Source: Argopecten irradians (taxonomy: Eukaryota; Mollusca; Bivalvia; Pectinida; Pectinidae). From it: 64,000 nucleotides of DNA. The stretch covers positions 54,635,997 to 54,699,996 of the forward strand of contig NC_091135.1 in NCBI RefSeq assembly GCF_041381155.1. The letters run 5' to 3'. The position numbers were made by a program, and so were the translations under genes. Position 1 is the stretch's first letter. Every line of letters begins with the position of its first letter. Shown piece after piece: positions 24,455 to 38,028 of the stretch. The notes under the pieces are model-generated. The model was given only the letters and a program-made list of their open reading frames with translations, did no database searches and was not told where the DNA came from.

Positions 24455-25406
24455 GTGTTTTCAAATAGTGTGTCCCAACCGCCGCTCTATACTGAACTAT
24501 GTCAATACCCATTTACATAATAAAAACGACTAGCATCTATACAGAGCGGAGCGACGAGACACACATTTTGAATAACCAAATGCTGGGTACTGGTATGGAA
24601 CAAAGTATCAAATAAAAACGGAGACAAGGAAATGAAAAACAGAGAACAAAAAAAGCAAGATAAACATAATAAGTAATCCGAAACAGATTCCTTCATTCCT
24701 TCTATCAGATTCCTTCATACCTTCTATAAAGAGGGATTGGCAGCAAAAGAAATAATATGAACGGTATTTGAATATCCTTGCTTTCTATTAATAAACTGAC
24801 AACATATAGACATAGGTCTTTACAATATTAACCATTAATAATTGTATATATTTATCAAAACCTATATACAATACATGTTCAAATCAAAATGATAATAGTG
24901 AAAGTGGGGTTTGAATAGGGGTATGCCAAGTTTAGATTAGAATGGATCATATAAAGATATTTGTGCATGCATGCTATCCGGAAATATTCATACACGCGGC
25001 CGTAAATATGCCAACCGGTTGGGGTCGGGTAGGGGGGGAGTAAAAAGCCAAGCAAACGAATTAAAACAACGCGGTGTTAACCAGTAACTATTCTCCCGAT
25101 AATAAAAAAAACACATTAACTTGCCAGAAGCTTAAGACTGTAATAAACCATAAATGTAATACTCTATGTGGTACATATGTACACTGTCAATTTTGATGGT
25201 GGACCTTATTAATTAATTAGTTAGTTAATTCACACATTGCTATATCTAAATATCTATACATTTCCTACAAATACCTAGATACTATTCAATTTTGGTGCTA
25301 TATGATGAAATACAAAGGGCTAGAATTCTAATATGAGAAATGTATTCAAAAGTGTATTCAATAATGTAATGTTATATTAATAACATTACAGATGATATTT
25401 TATATA

Positions 25407-26289
25407 TCAGTGTCTTGGGTCACGAATGTCTATTTCGTCATGGGTTCGGATAAAAACTTTACGGCTGTCTGGAGTTTCTTTCAGAAATATGCGCCCATCC
25501 ATCGTCCAGAATGCGTAGATACTTTTATCGTTTTTCAGCTGGAGTAGATGTGAAATTAGACCTTGGCGGTATTTCGTTAGGTCTTCCGTTATGAATGTTC
25601 TGTTCGGGTTACGCGCCAGTTTCGCTTTCGCCATGTAGATTTTGTTTTTGATTTTCCAGTTTCTCAATCGACAAATGATTTGAGCTTTCCCAGTAGACGT
25701 GTTGATTTTACCAATAATATGAGATCTGTCGATGTCATTCTCCGATATTACCACGTCGAGTTTTTCACGCGCGAGTTTGACAATCACGGCATCGGTGTTC
25801 TGGATTTCGTCGGGCCTAAGTGGAATGTTGTGGAAACGCAAGGAGTTTCTACGCCCATATTGCTCCAACTCCTCCATGCTACTCTGAACCTCGGACACCT
25901 GATCATAAAGAGACGCGTTTTCTTCTTTTAATTCCTTATTTTGATCCTCAAGAATCGCAATTCTCTCATCTTGGTTTTTTTAAGCGTTCAAGAAGAGGGC
26001 TGACAGCCTTTGTTACAGCGTTTTGAACAGCTGCATCGATGCTAGGTGTTATAGCATCGGTGACCATAACACAAAGTTTCTCCATAAATGTAGAATCATT
26101 GAATTTATTGTTTATAATTTGGTCAAGGTTCACCGTTTTTCCTTTAGATAATTGGAGAATAAGGCCTGAAGTTTTGGGTGTAGAATAAAGATCAGGGCAT
26201 GATAAATCAGGTAGAGAGCTTCTTCGTTTTGAAGCGGAGTCGATAGGACTAGTAGCTTGTTGTTTACGTTTAGTTGGACTGGCTGGCAC
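25407..26289 (-). pseudogene. ORF1 of the CR1-like LINE (coiled coil and RRM-like RNA-binding protein)
   Basis: Starts MPASPTKRKQQATSPIDS with a basic, Ser/Pro-rich head. Then comes a helical region (VTDAITPSIDAAVQNAV) up to LLERLKKPR-stop. Beyond an A-run the next frame continues with a heptad-rich segment (ERIAILEDQNKELKEEN, SMEELEQYGRRN) and the ORF1-type nucleic-acid-binding domain (LRFHNIPL, RSHIIGKI, FITEDLTKYRQGLISHLLQL, FWTMDGRIFLKET). A single-base slip in the A-run near 25980 explains the break. This is the usual architecture of a LINE ORF1 protein that coats the element's RNA. Confidence 0.8.
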
Positions 26290-26320
26290 ACTGGTAGTTG
26301 ATAGTACAAAAGCACGTGCG

Positions 26321-27680
26321 TTAAACAGGTTTACCTGTGCTCACCTGTGTCAGCGTATATATATAATATAGTGCATAGAGTGTCCAAACAAAAGTCGCGT
26401 AGAACAAGTTTCCTTTAAATCGAACACAATTCATGTTATGTTCATCCATAGACTGACACATTAATCAAATGGTGCAACATGTCTAATCATTAGTACCCAC
26501 TTGTAAATGATGGAATAAGCAAGTCTTCTACCGCCGATCCTATGTGCGTCAAGTCAGGTAGTCCGCCATTGAAGAAATAGTTTAATTACAAGTAGTAACG
26601 ATATTGTTCTCGTAAAATGTATAATCTGTCTGCTAGCGATCAAAGTTATACTTATTGACAATCCCTTTGATACCATTCTTTTTATCCAGAATTACTACGT
26701 TTGTTTGATCGTTCTGTTTTTTTGTTTTTTGTTTGTTTTATCGCTGTTTGAGACTGTATTGTTAGTTTTGAAAGAGGTAGAATCGGCTGTATGACGTCTC
26801 TAAATAACTGTTGAGTTCTTGATTTAGAAGTACGATATACAAAATTCAATGCCAAGCTTTTCAGAGCAAAGATATTAAGCGTAGTGACATTTTAAACGTA
26901 GATGTACCTACCGCTCTGACAACTCATTATTATATTTTTTTTCTGACTTCTTAAAAGATCTCAACTTGAATACCATTATGATTATTTCATCATGTTTTAT
27001 AGTTCATATACAAATAGCTTTTATAATCTATGCTAAAGTTAGTGTTAAAGAACTAATCAATATCATATTGTTATTCAGGAAATGCGAATAAACAGCCATA
27101 TGAAAATCCCGTTCTTAAAGTGTTTTTTTTTATCTAACTTACTGAAAACTAACTTTCTTTCACGGCTACTACATTTCGCGATTTCTCTTTCAAAGCAAGT
27201 TAGCGGAAATTAAGTTCCCCAGATTTAAAAGTGAATGTGAATGAAGACACTTTTAAATTGAATTTTGTGCAAGAAATATGGAGAAAAAAAACCCGCAGAG
27301 ATAAGCTTTTAAAATTTAACTTGGTCGTGAAGATCGTGAAAATAAATTACACGCGAAATAAAGTTCGTTTACAGTAGTTCCATGTGAATATAATTGTTTG
27401 TTTTGTATAAATAATGAACACTACAATTGTATTTGCTGTTAAATAATGTATTTTTTCATATTTTGAAAGTCGTTGCAATTCATTAGAATATACATTAGAA
27501 TATACATGTATTTTAAACATGTATAACATATAGACTATTCACAGCCGTATTCAATTGTACGTCTCAGTTATTAAGGTATATCCGAACAGTATTTTTGAAC
27601 ATGAGAATTTCATTTGATAACGTTTCTCACAATCTTGAAAATTCCCGCATAATTGATTTACACCAATGTCAACATAAAAA
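26321..27680. other. No gene seen
   Basis: Sequence between the 5' end of the CR1-like LINE and the 25 bp minisatellite. AT-rich; only the small dispersed repeat at 27280-27370 was recognised. Confidence 0.45.
27280..27370 (-). repeat. Dispersed AT/CG-motif repeat, copy 2
   Basis: Inverse of the copy at 19206-19300: GAACTTTATTTCGCGTGTAA on the minus strand, followed by TTTATTTTCACGATC and TTTTTTTCTCCATA. Confidence 0.5.
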
Positions 27681-28893
27681 ACAATTACTACACAACGTAT
27701 GTGGAACAATTACTACACAACGTGTGTGGAACAATTACTACACAACGTATGTGGAACAATTACTACACAACGTATGTGGAACAATAACTACACAACGTAT
27801 GTGGAACAATTACTACACAACGTATGTGGAACAATTACTACACAACGTGTGTGGAACAATAACTACACAACGTATGTGGAACAATTACTACACAACGTAT
27901 GTGGAACAATTACTACACAACGTATGTGAAACAATTACTACACAACGTATGTGAAACAATTACTACACAACGTATGTGGAACAATTACTACACAACGTAT
28001 GTGGAACAATTACTACACAACGTATGTGGAACAATTACTACACAACGTATGTGGAACAATTACTACACAACGTATGTGGAACAATTACTACACAACGTAT
28101 GTGAAACAATTACTATACAACGTATGTGAAACAATTACTTCACATTCTTCACATCGTATGTGGAACAATTACTACACAACGTATGTGGAACAATTACTAC
28201 ACAACGTATGTGGAACAATTACTACACAACGTATGTGGAACAATTACTACACAACGTATGTGAAACAATTACTATACAACGTATGTGGAACAATTACTTC
28301 ACAACGTATGTGGAACAATTACTACACAACGTATGTGGAACAATTACTACACAACGTATGTGGAACAATTACTACACAACGTATGTGGAACAATTACTAC
28401 ACAACGTATGTGGAACAATTACTACACAACGTATGTGAAACAATTACTACACAACGTATGTGAAACAATTACTACACAACGTATGTGGAACAATTACTAC
28501 ACAACGTATGTGGAACAATTACTACACAACGTATGTGAAACAATTACTACACAACGTATGTGAAACAATTACTACACACAACGTATGTGGAACAATTACT
28601 ACACAACGTATGTGAAACAATTACTATACAACGTATGTGGAACAATTACTTCACAACGTATGTGGAACAATTACTTCACAACGTATGTGGAACAATTATT
28701 ACACAACGTATGTGGAACAATTACTACACAACGTATGTGAAACAATTACTACACAACGTATGTGGAACAATTACTACACAACGTATGTGGAACAATTACT
28801 ACACAACGTATGTGAAACAATTACTACACAACGTATGTGGAACAATTACTTCACAACGTATGTGAAACAATTACTACACAATGTATGTGAAAC
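27681..28893 (+). repeat. 25 bp minisatellite, about 48 copies
   Basis: Unit ACAATTACTACACAACGTAT then GTGGA or GTGAA. The period is not a multiple of 3, so each frame cycles through the unit in 75 bases and reads NNYYTTYVEQLLHNVC.. repeats. The GTGGA form has no stop in any plus frame; the GTGAA form gives TGA in one. One unit at about 28139-28158 is distorted and one near 28577 has two extra bases. Confidence 0.97.
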
Positions 28894-29147
28894 AATGCAA
28901 ACTAATGTAAAATAAATGTGCAATTGTTAAGAATTTTACTAATACTTCAGATGTCAAAAAACACGCAAACTGATCTCAAACAAAAGTACATTACAACTTA
29001 CAAGCTTAAGTTTACTAGCAAGTAATCAAATCGTTTTTCTTCAAGAAATCAACCAATAAATAAATGAAAACAGTCAAATAAATGATAGTAATATAGGGAA
29101 ATACTTACCACCATCATTCAGCATTTGACTTCTGAACTAAAATCTTT

Positions 29148-29430
29148 CTGTTGTCCTTTTGAACTGTTAAACAGACTACTGTCCTTCTGAACTTGTTAAA
29201 CGGTCTGCTGTCCTTCTGAACTTGTTAAACGGTCTGCTGTCCTTCTGAACTTGTTAAACGGTCTGCTGTCCTTCTGAACTTGTTAAACGGTCTGTTGTCC
29301 TTTCGAACTTGTTAAACTGTCTGCTGTCCTTCTGAACTTGTTAAACGGTCTGCTGTCCTTCTGAACTTGTTAAACGGTTTGTTGTGCCTTCGAATTTATG
29401 AAACAGTCTATTGTCTTTCTGAAATTGTCG
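29148..29430 (+). repeat. 29 bp minisatellite, about 9 copies
   Basis: Unit CTGCTGTCCTTCTGAACTTG then TTAAACGGT. Central copies are nearly identical and edge copies diverge (TTTTGAACTG, TTCGAATTTATG), the usual pattern of a growing array. Confidence 0.93.
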
Positions 29431-32400
29431 ATTGTTCATATAGATCATTAAATTAACTGTAATTTTTAATCCAATAATCTCAGGCGTTTTCACTTGTAAT
29501 ATCGATTAAAATGAAAGCATTAGCAAGTCTCTAATCAGTTTAACTTTAAATTTTATAATACCATCCTAATATAGCACGTGCGTTGCTGAGAGCATGACGT
29601 CTGTCAACTTATGCTTCACTTTACTGACAGAGGACAGGTTAAGCTCAGCACTAGATATATCCATGCTATCTATTATGTATGGTCATAGGGATATGATAAT
29701 GGTCGACGTGGCATGTATAACAGCTATTTGATCAAGCTGATATAAACTCAATATCAGCAGCCAATTAATGCTCTCATAAAGTACAGTTTTGCTGGTGGCT
29801 TCCTTTTGTTCGTGATCGCCTGTTAACAGTCTGATTAACACGTGAAGCCAAATAATCATTATATCGCTGATCACATATATTCAATCGATAATCACCTTAT
29901 AAGAGGTAATATACAGAACGGGGCTGCATATCAAAACCGCATCGTCAAATCCGGCGCGAGTAACTTACTTAAACCTGTTACAAGTTTCAGTATATAATAT
30001 CATGGCGTGTTTTAGTTGAATAAACACTCGTATCGGTGTAGGCGTGACGCGGATTTAACTCATGACGGTTATTCGTACAAACATGTCGCTTTTCTTTTAT
30101 CGATTACGTCTTGGTATGTATTTCCGTATTTCGTTTTTTGCAGTGACTACAATTGATGGGTCCGTGCTTGCTTTCTCTACTGTATTCTACATACCATGTC
30201 TATCCCAATACAAACAGTACGTATTTGCTGCCATCTTTTGTACGTAAAGCGTTTTATTTATTTTTTGTTTTTATTCATTCATTTTATTAGTTATTTTTCT
30301 ACAGGATTATAGTCTTCTTCTAATCTTGTGTAGGCACATGGGCTTTGATAATTTAAAACAAGCTGGCAGTTTATATATGAAATAGCCATAGCCTTTTCCA
30401 GAGCACTATTTCTGAAATTTTATTTCACGTTGTTTATATTGCCTTTTCCTGACTATCTTATTACATCCCTTAATACAATCATTTTTAGATCTTCGGCCTA
30501 GGTTGTGAACACAGGGACCTGCCACGTTGGTTAACAATTTTCGTGCCAGGTCTCTGTGGTTGTGAATAAGACAGTGCTTTGCTCCCAGAAAAAAAAATAG
30601 TTGGTAGTCTGAGGTGTTCTAGGTTGTAAGATATAATGAGGAAGCACCGAGCAAAGCGTGGGACAAGTGTTGTATGGAAACTATAAAATTCATGTATGCT
30701 ATCGGCTCTCGTTTCACAGGAATCCATCTTGCATTTTGAACAATATTTTGACCGGGTTTACTTTTCAAGAATGAAAAATTAAATGCAATAATCTTTGCAA
30801 TTGCTGATTAATTTACGCTTAAGAAAAAATGTTACAATAAAAACCTAAGGTGGAGATAAAAGCTACTCTTTTATGGGTTCCAGTCTACTTGGAGATGTTA
30901 TCACTGCCCTGAATAATTCTATTTAAGTAACTGCTAGAGATCAGTACACATAAGTCGACTGGTTCAGTTGATCGATGGTAACGCCTTGGTGGATCAACGG
31001 GAAAAACCTCTTAAGCATTTCATTTACCTTCTGCAATTAACTCCATTGATTAAAGGTAGGTTTCACCCATCGATAAACGGAAGAAGACATGAAAAAACAT
31101 ATCAAAATACCTCAATTTAATTTCTTTATGCGTATGAGATTGAACAAATGTGTCTTGAATACAAAATTGACGGAAATCCTTGATTTATTACGTTGTAAGC
31201 CTGAGAGGATAGTAATGAAATGAAGCTGCGATAGATTGTTTCGTCGAAGTTTTGCACATGCGCATTGTTGCGTACTAAAAGTAAATAAAATAACCTAACG
31301 AAAGCATGCGAGAAAAAAATGTATCTGAATTCGCAACAAAGAGGAGGAAGTTAGAATGGAATTTTAGTCTATATAGAGTAATGTCCTTATACATGTACGT
31401 TGTAGAAATTGAAATGAGCAAAACCCATGCAATTGTGTTATATCCTACTCACAAAATCAAATAGATATGTTCTATTTTATGTGGTTTATGCACACCTGAA
31501 TATCTCATCATTTTTACCTAAAGCTGTTAACCCGTAGCGGCGTACTTATCTTTTATTGACCGATCGCCAGGTGTAATATAGCCACGCTTCGTGCTCACAA
31601 ACTCACGTGTTTCTATTCAATGCAGGAGCAAACATCGTAGCACACACAATACAAAATACAAAGGCACGTGCGGTTTGATTGACAGCTGGCGATCCGTCAA
31701 TTGAGCATAGCAGGGTACTGTCGTTATCAATCATTGTTTTTAAGTCCAGGTTGTGGAAAACATTTCCTTTACATTACTTACAAAAGGAAGGTCACTAGCC
31801 ACCGGTAGTTAAATATGTGCACGATCATTTGAGTGAACCAGGCAAACATGATGAAAGCTGACATTTAAAGTATTAACGGGTGCAATTTATAGTACAAACA
31901 AAAGCATTAACGATTTCCTTTCAGTCGTTGGATAAGGTTTCAATGTACTGGAGGTTCAGAACATGGAATATAAAATTTTGTCGTCAGATCTTTCAGAGCA
32001 GTCATTGGACAAAACGACAAAATAATAGTGTAGTTATTGCAATTTTTAATATTTTTGTGTGGTTATATATTATTTTGGTTCCTGTTGATTTATTTTAAGT
32101 AAATTGATTTCGATTATTTGATCAATTGATACTTATAATATATACTAATACTTATAATGTTCCTCTCTCAATGTTTCCTTTAAACCGCTATATCTATTAT
32201 ATTAAGACAAGGCTTGTTCTGTGACGTTTTATGTGATGAGTTGGGGCAGGGAAGTCGTGAGCCTGGATCCTCACAAGAAACGGGGAATGAGACACTAACA
32301 GGAAAAGTGTTTATTCAAATCCTAGCTTGCTTTATACCTTCTAAACTTTAAATAGTTTGGTCCAAATGCAACCTACAGCAAAGAAGGAATACCAATGTTA

Positions 32401-33899
32401 AATGAAAGATGATTATGACCTCGGAAATTGCACCTCTAGCCGAATAAGTGAACAATGATAATGATCTGTACAAAATAAAAAAGGATTTAATCCGTAATCA
32501 ATTAAGCAAAAGCTTTCTGACCAAAAAAGAACACATGTATAAACGTTTGTCTAAATCAACAGCATATGAAACTCTGATCGGAAAATTGAGACACAGTTGT
32601 TAAAAATAAAGGGATTTAATTCGCTGTAGCCCACCGACTCTGTTCTGTCAACTGTTCGCCATCGTTTCCACTAAAACGATTTCTTCCCAATTACTAACAA
32701 TTGCCTAGAGACCTGCATTGGGCCTAACGTATGCTGGAGTTCAAATTACGGTTTTGCATTCATTCAAGGTCATATGGACCACATAGGCAGAACGATTTGA
32801 ATATATGCTAGAATACCTGATACTGGGTCAAAATCACGCTAAGATCAAAGTCTTGAGTTGTATTCAATGTCAGGTGTTTCAAATAGCTTAATATTTTAAC
32901 GGCTTCTTTCAGTCGGCCTGCTGCCCAAAGACTAAATTGTGGTCTTAATTTGTATAAATGGATAACATTGACTACCATTTAAAGTCACAATGACCAAAAC
33001 GGTTGAAACAACTTCTTATCAATACGTAGTAGGTCTACATTTGCATTTGTAGAGCGGATTTTCTATCTTTTAGTGCTATTAACATAACACCCCAAAAGCT
33101 GACATCATACTGGTGAACCTAATGCCTGCAAGGACGTTAACGAAATAAAACTATTTATCTTTTAAAAGAAGTAAGGCATTACCAAACAGCATGGCGCCAC
33201 AGACTCTTCACAATTCTGTTACAATGTACATGTATGTAAGGAATGTAATGAAAGAATGACAACTAGGAAGATATCTTTAAAAGGGTCGGCCTTGTGCAAC
33301 AGTCGGAGGCAAGTTGTCTATCAAAACTGAAAAATCAAAGTTTGTCCTTGATTAACATAAGAGCCGAAGGTATTTCCGTTTTAATATATTTACTGGCACC
33401 AAACAATGAAAACATTTCTTGTCACGCTGTTATGTTATATCAACGGCAAACACAACGAAATGAGCGTGAATTGATGGGTGTTTCGCACTAATGTATATTG
33501 TTAATGGACTCGGCCCTGGCGATGTAGATAAAGTATTATAATGTGATATAGCTTTAACAAACGGCAGTATGTTTATAAAACAAACTGGTTTTAACTAGGA
33601 CACTAGAAACCACATAGTTGTTCAAACATAAATTAATTGTGATACATTAGCAAGAAAGAAACGATTTTTTGTGTGTGTAAAGGGAAAAAAACCTTTTAAG
33701 CAATATCAGTAAAGCAACATTTGACATGTTTACTTGTGAATTTGGACAAGCTATTGTATAGGCTTGTATCTTACAATTTGTATGTTTCATTCCAATACTT
33801 TTGTTTCTGACAACATATCTAAGATTGTTTGCTTGATAAAACGTCCAGTTTATTGATCCACCACAGAACGCACCAGAAAGCCTACTTCCCGTCAGATAT
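29431..33899. other. No gene seen
   Basis: Long AT-rich intergenic stretch. At 31557-31702 TTGACCGATCGCCAG and CTGGCGATCCGTCAA form 15-base inverted ends with one mismatch, a possible ~145 bp MITE. Nothing coding recognised. Confidence 0.4.
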
Positions 33900-34374
33900 A
33901 GCCCTGCAGCTAGGGCATAGAATTGTACCTGTTGCCGCAATTGCTTGATCGTAAAAGGCGACTAAATTTAGGATATTATCTTTTCTTTTTTTCTATGATA
34001 CTTTCTTCTTCATAACGTCTTTCTTGACACCACCTCACTGTTGGCCTTTGGTTGGGTACTCGCCCTTGTGAGGAAGGCTCTGAGTTCTGTCCCCTGGCCG
34101 AGACACACCATAGTCTTTTAAAGTGGTAGTTTCTACTCCTGCTTAGCGCTCAGCATAAATGGAGAGGGACGACTAGTTTGTCCGTTGACAGTATAAAGTG
34201 ACCGGGTAGGGTGAGTTGCTTTGTGTCTTCGTCGGCATGCTTCAGTGATATAGTACTATAAAAAAGGGCAAGAGTTCTACTATACAAGAAGACACAGCAC
34301 GAACATACAGCAGTCTCCCCAAACACGCACCCGCACTTCATACACGCAACACACTGCATACATGGGAGGCCGTT
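33900..34374 (+). mobile_element. (CAAA)n-tailed repeat, opposite orientation, tail missing
   Basis: Runs from CCCTGCAGCTAGGGCATAGA through GATCGTAAAAGGCGACTAAA and CTGTCCCCTGGCCGAGACAC to CATGGGAGGCCGT, where homology stops just before the usual 3' end. An older, more diverged copy. Confidence 0.8.
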
Positions 34375-35115
34375 CGTGAAAAAAAATTGGCCAAAATCTT
34401 TCACTCGGGTTGAGATATCCCTGTCCACTTCACAGACACATGTAATATTCTATTGATCCAGTATAATGTACGAAGTCCTAGACATCCTATTATTAGCAAA
34501 ATAATTCAAATTTAACAAAAACAGTTGACAAAGATTTCTCACTGACCAGGAAAATTATTTTATGAAATCGTAGAAAGTAACAAAAAAGGATATCCCGTAA
34601 GTTTATGCATATGCCCATATTATCTAAACACACGTTTGTCATAAATACGTGCTGAGTACCGACGAACCTATAATTAAGTATATTTATTTGCCTTCATGCT
34701 TTATACTTTAAATCAATAAAATGCATTAAGTACATATCTCGAGTGTCGACGATCGTCGGGAGTTGGTTCTCAACCTTTCAGCACTCGATTAAGTCTTAGT
34801 AATTGTTGACGATCATCTTGTTCGATAGTTTGTTTCTATTTGCTCTGAACATCAATGAGGTCTTACTTGTTGTATATCTCATTTGTTACCTTATCATTCA
34901 TAGGAATGTTTAAGTGCTATAAACATAAAATCTATAAACCGTATTTAATTCCCTCATAATACAGCATGAGAATTACTACAAAATCCTTTCATGTCATAAG
35001 TGATAATGTCATTCGTTAAAATGAATAAATAAAGAATGATAAATGTATTTAGTATAAAATATTTTCTGCCCTTTTGGGATTTCGAATGCTCATGAACTTT
35101 TGTACAACAGCAGCT

Positions 35116-35362
35116 CAACAATACAGTATGTAATTGTCCGGTCAAATAACAACAGCTCAACAATACTGTATGTAATGGTTCGGTCAAATAATAACATATC
35201 AACAATACTGTATATAATGGTCCGGTCAAATAATAACAGTTCAACAATACTGTGTATAATGGTCCGGTCAAATAGTAACAGTTCAACAATACTGTATATA
35301 ATGGTCCAGTCAAATAATAACAGTTTAACAATACTGTATATAATGGTCCGGTCAAATAATAG
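35116..35362 (+). repeat. 42 bp minisatellite, about 6 copies
   Basis: Unit CAACAATACTGTATATAATG then GTCCGGTCAAATAATAACAGTT. The length is a multiple of 3, so repeated 14-residue open frames appear on both strands; not regarded as genes. Confidence 0.93.
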
Positions 35363-37014
35363 TCTATTTTCGATTAATCTATTTAAAATATCAATTGTGT
35401 GAAAGTTTACAAAACATACGACATTCGAAACGTTCAATAGTGTACAATATGTTTCCGTTGGCCAATGAACCTTTTTTTTAATTCTGTACAGTAATGTTTT
35501 TACACATGAACAACATTCAACTTTTAAAATTGTCACTTGCCAACGAGCGGACTTTTGAAACTTGAGCAGCGCTTGGCATATGACATTCACATTTTGAATG
35601 GCGTGCAGTTCGATATGCAGCATACGCCATTCAGATTTTGAATGCTGTGCAACTCGACTGTCAAATTCAAAACTTGATTAATACCCTTCATTCCAAGTTT
35701 AAATGGCATGCATCTCGACATACGACATTGAATACAAAAAAAAATGTCACCAGGCCACAAAGTTACCATTAAAATGTTGTGCAGATCGACATTCAAGTTC
35801 AAATTATCAACCATAATCAGTAGAGCTTCAGTATATATAAACAGTATAACATTTTCCATTCTTTTTAGCTTTTTACTTATTAACGACTGCAAAACCAATT
35901 TGGAATCAACAGCAGACATTTGTTTTCTTTATTCTGATTTGAACATCACTTATTTTTAAAATGTATTATCGAAATCAATAAGTTTGTCACTCAAAATAGA
36001 AAAATCAGTCCTAAACAGCTAATTTTAAAAGGATATTCCTCTGTAGTCATAAGTACTATTTCTATCACCCTTTAAGGATAGTGGTAACAACAAGTACTCT
36101 CAGGTTCGAGATATGAAGACATCAGGAAAGCTTTCAGCTCAATAAGTTAAGGATATAAGCCGAACACTGCACTATATGTGTGAGAGGGTACAGCAACGAG
36201 GCTCGTTAAGGCCGAGTGCTGTTCCCTCTCACACATATAATACAGTTTGATGCTTATCTCTAGCTTAAATACAGTTCCTTTTGTGTTAATAAAACCCTAC
36301 TATACAAGGCATTCATCACTTATAAACCAGGTGGGTAGCATAAGCTGAAAATAACAACAATGTACATTCATCCATATCATTCTATTCATCACATATCATA
36401 CCAGTAACGGGTAAAGCATGCACATATTCACTCATGTGTTTATAAGTGCAGTCAACCATACCAATGCATTCATCACATATAAACCTAGTGAACCTAAAAG
36501 ACCCATAGTCACCCTTCTACCAGGACAATGTCTTTACTGGTGTTCAAATTGTATATAGAAACTGAAGGTTTTACAGTGTGTGATTTAGTGTTTTCTTGCA
36601 TATCTGAAAAAGCAAAATGGAACAAAATGCTCGGGAAATGGATAGGGTAAAACTTACATCAGCTTTGTTTATTTGAAAGAAACTCGCGAAAATAAAGTAT
36701 TTTAACAAACTGAGTGTTAAAACATGATATATCAGTGTAGTGGGCCATGAATAAGATTTTTGGATACTTTAAATATTGGGGGAAAAAAAGAAAAGAAAAG
36801 TGCAAAAATATTAAGATATTACAAGAAATTCGATACAGAATATATATTTGTGTGTTTGTAAACTAAGCAACATATGAGAGTTGATTAACCCAAACGAAAA
36901 TATGTCCATTGGATTTACAGGAATATACTCAACTATTCTAACAGACTTGGCAGGTAGGAGCTGACAGTTGGATTTTAAATATACGAGGGGAATTAGATAA
37001 ATTAGGATGAACAT
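35363..37014. other. No gene seen apart from a hairpin element
   Basis: At 35560-35790 related words (GACATTCACATTTTGAATGG, GCCATTCAGATTTTGAATGC, GGCATGCATCTCGACATACG) suggest a degenerate repeat of about 55 bases. The palindrome at 36144 is listed separately. Confidence 0.4.
36144..36266. repeat. Palindromic hairpin element, ~123 bp
   Basis: ACTATATGTGTGAGAGGG on the left pairs with CCCTCTCACACATATAAT on the right. Partial pairing runs out to AAGTTAAGGATATAAG / CTTATCTCTAGCTT. Loop around CGAGGCTCGTTAAGGCCGAG. A short non-coding foldback. Confidence 0.7.
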
Positions 37015-37742
37015 ATCTCTGGAATAATACGACAGTAGATGATAAAGTTACTTATAAAATTATTGAGAATAGATTTTACGATGTTTATAGACAAGAACTA
37101 ATTTCAAATGTACAAACGATATCAAAGGGGTTTCTTTAAAGACATATTATAGATAAATTCACTCTTCAATTTTACCTAACAAAATCCATTAATAATTCAC
37201 ATAAGAAGAATATTGCACGTATAAGACTTAGTTCACATAATTTAAATATTGAACAAGGGAGGTATAGGAATCGTCAGAGAATTCAAAGATTGTGTGAGGT
37301 ATGTAATGCTAATGACATTGAAGATGAATTTCACTTTATACTTATATGTAATTGTTACTCTGAATTAAGAAAAATATATATTAAATCATATTATTATAGA
37401 CGTCCTAGTGTGTTTAAGTTGGTACTTTTATTATCAACCCAGAATATAGGGGAATTAAACAGGTTAGGAAAATATATAGATTTGGCTTTAAAGCTACGAG
37501 ATAATTTAATTTCTAATTTAAGTTAATTAATATTCCAAGGTTTTGAAATGTGCATTATAAATCATTGATCTTATGTTTTATAAAATGGTATATATACATA
37601 ATTAATCATACAATGCATCTGTTTTGCTATGAAAAATGTAGTTATATGTTTTTCCAGCACTATCTGCATTGTTATATTGTATATGTTTATGTCAACTCTC
37701 CGATGTTGTAAAAAACAAGGAAATAAAAGAATCTGAATCTGA
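37015..37742 (+). mobile_element. 5'-truncated LINE fragment, C-terminal zinc-knuckle region and 3'UTR
   Basis: Frames from about 37040 give DDKVTYKIIENRFYDVYRQ and, after a stop, RIRLSSHNLNIEQGRYR, CEVCNANDIEDEFHFILICNCY and LNRLGKYIDLALKLRD, ending at TAA near 37526. The CxxC...EDEFHFILIC block matches that of the minus-strand LINE at 2.6 kb, so both belong to one clade. The 3' end is AATAAAAGAATCTGAATCTG at 37722-37742. Confidence 0.8.
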
Positions 37743-38028
37743 GCTTACATAATGTAGAAGTGAATGTGGGAAAAGTGCTTAAATCCAAATGGCCAAAGAT
37801 CACCTAATGTTGTATATATGTACGTGCAATATGCAACGAAAAACAGTGCAGGATGCATTAAAAAAGTTTATTTTCAAAGATGGAATTAATACATTCAGCT
37901 TAAAATTCTGAATATTGTCAAAATTGTATGTTAATGATATGTGTATGTAGTTCAAGATACATATTTCATGTAAAAGTGTTTTAAAACTCTTCTGTGATCG
38001 TTTATGCCTTGACACTTTGAGCTGTGCT

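Larger units (their letters stand above)
20640..26320 (-). mobile_element. Near full-length CR1-like non-LTR retrotransposon with ORF1, 2A-like motif, endonuclease and RT
   Basis: ORF1 (about 26289-25407) and ORF2 (24454 to about 21103) lie in the usual order on the minus strand. ORF2 begins with a hydrophobic leader and ILSNDIETNPGP, then LSFFHLNTRSIRNKI, the APE endonuclease, and an RT with YRPISLLSTVSKVFE, AFDRVWH, GVPQGSVLGPFLFLIFINDV. The spacer between the ORFs is about 950 bases, longer than usual, so a second element could be involved. The 3' boundary is estimated from the end of recognisable sequence; a T/G-rich stretch at 20790-20815 may be a tail. Target duplications were not found. 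Confidence 0.85.

Noticed and set aside
27681-28893. CRISPR-like array
   Set aside because: Units of 25 bp are contiguous with no unique spacers and the context is an animal genome; it is a minisatellite. The same applies to the 35 bp array at 55.7 kb.
30485-30727. 80-codon minus-strand open frame
   Set aside because: No homology recognised and low-quality start context; treated as chance.
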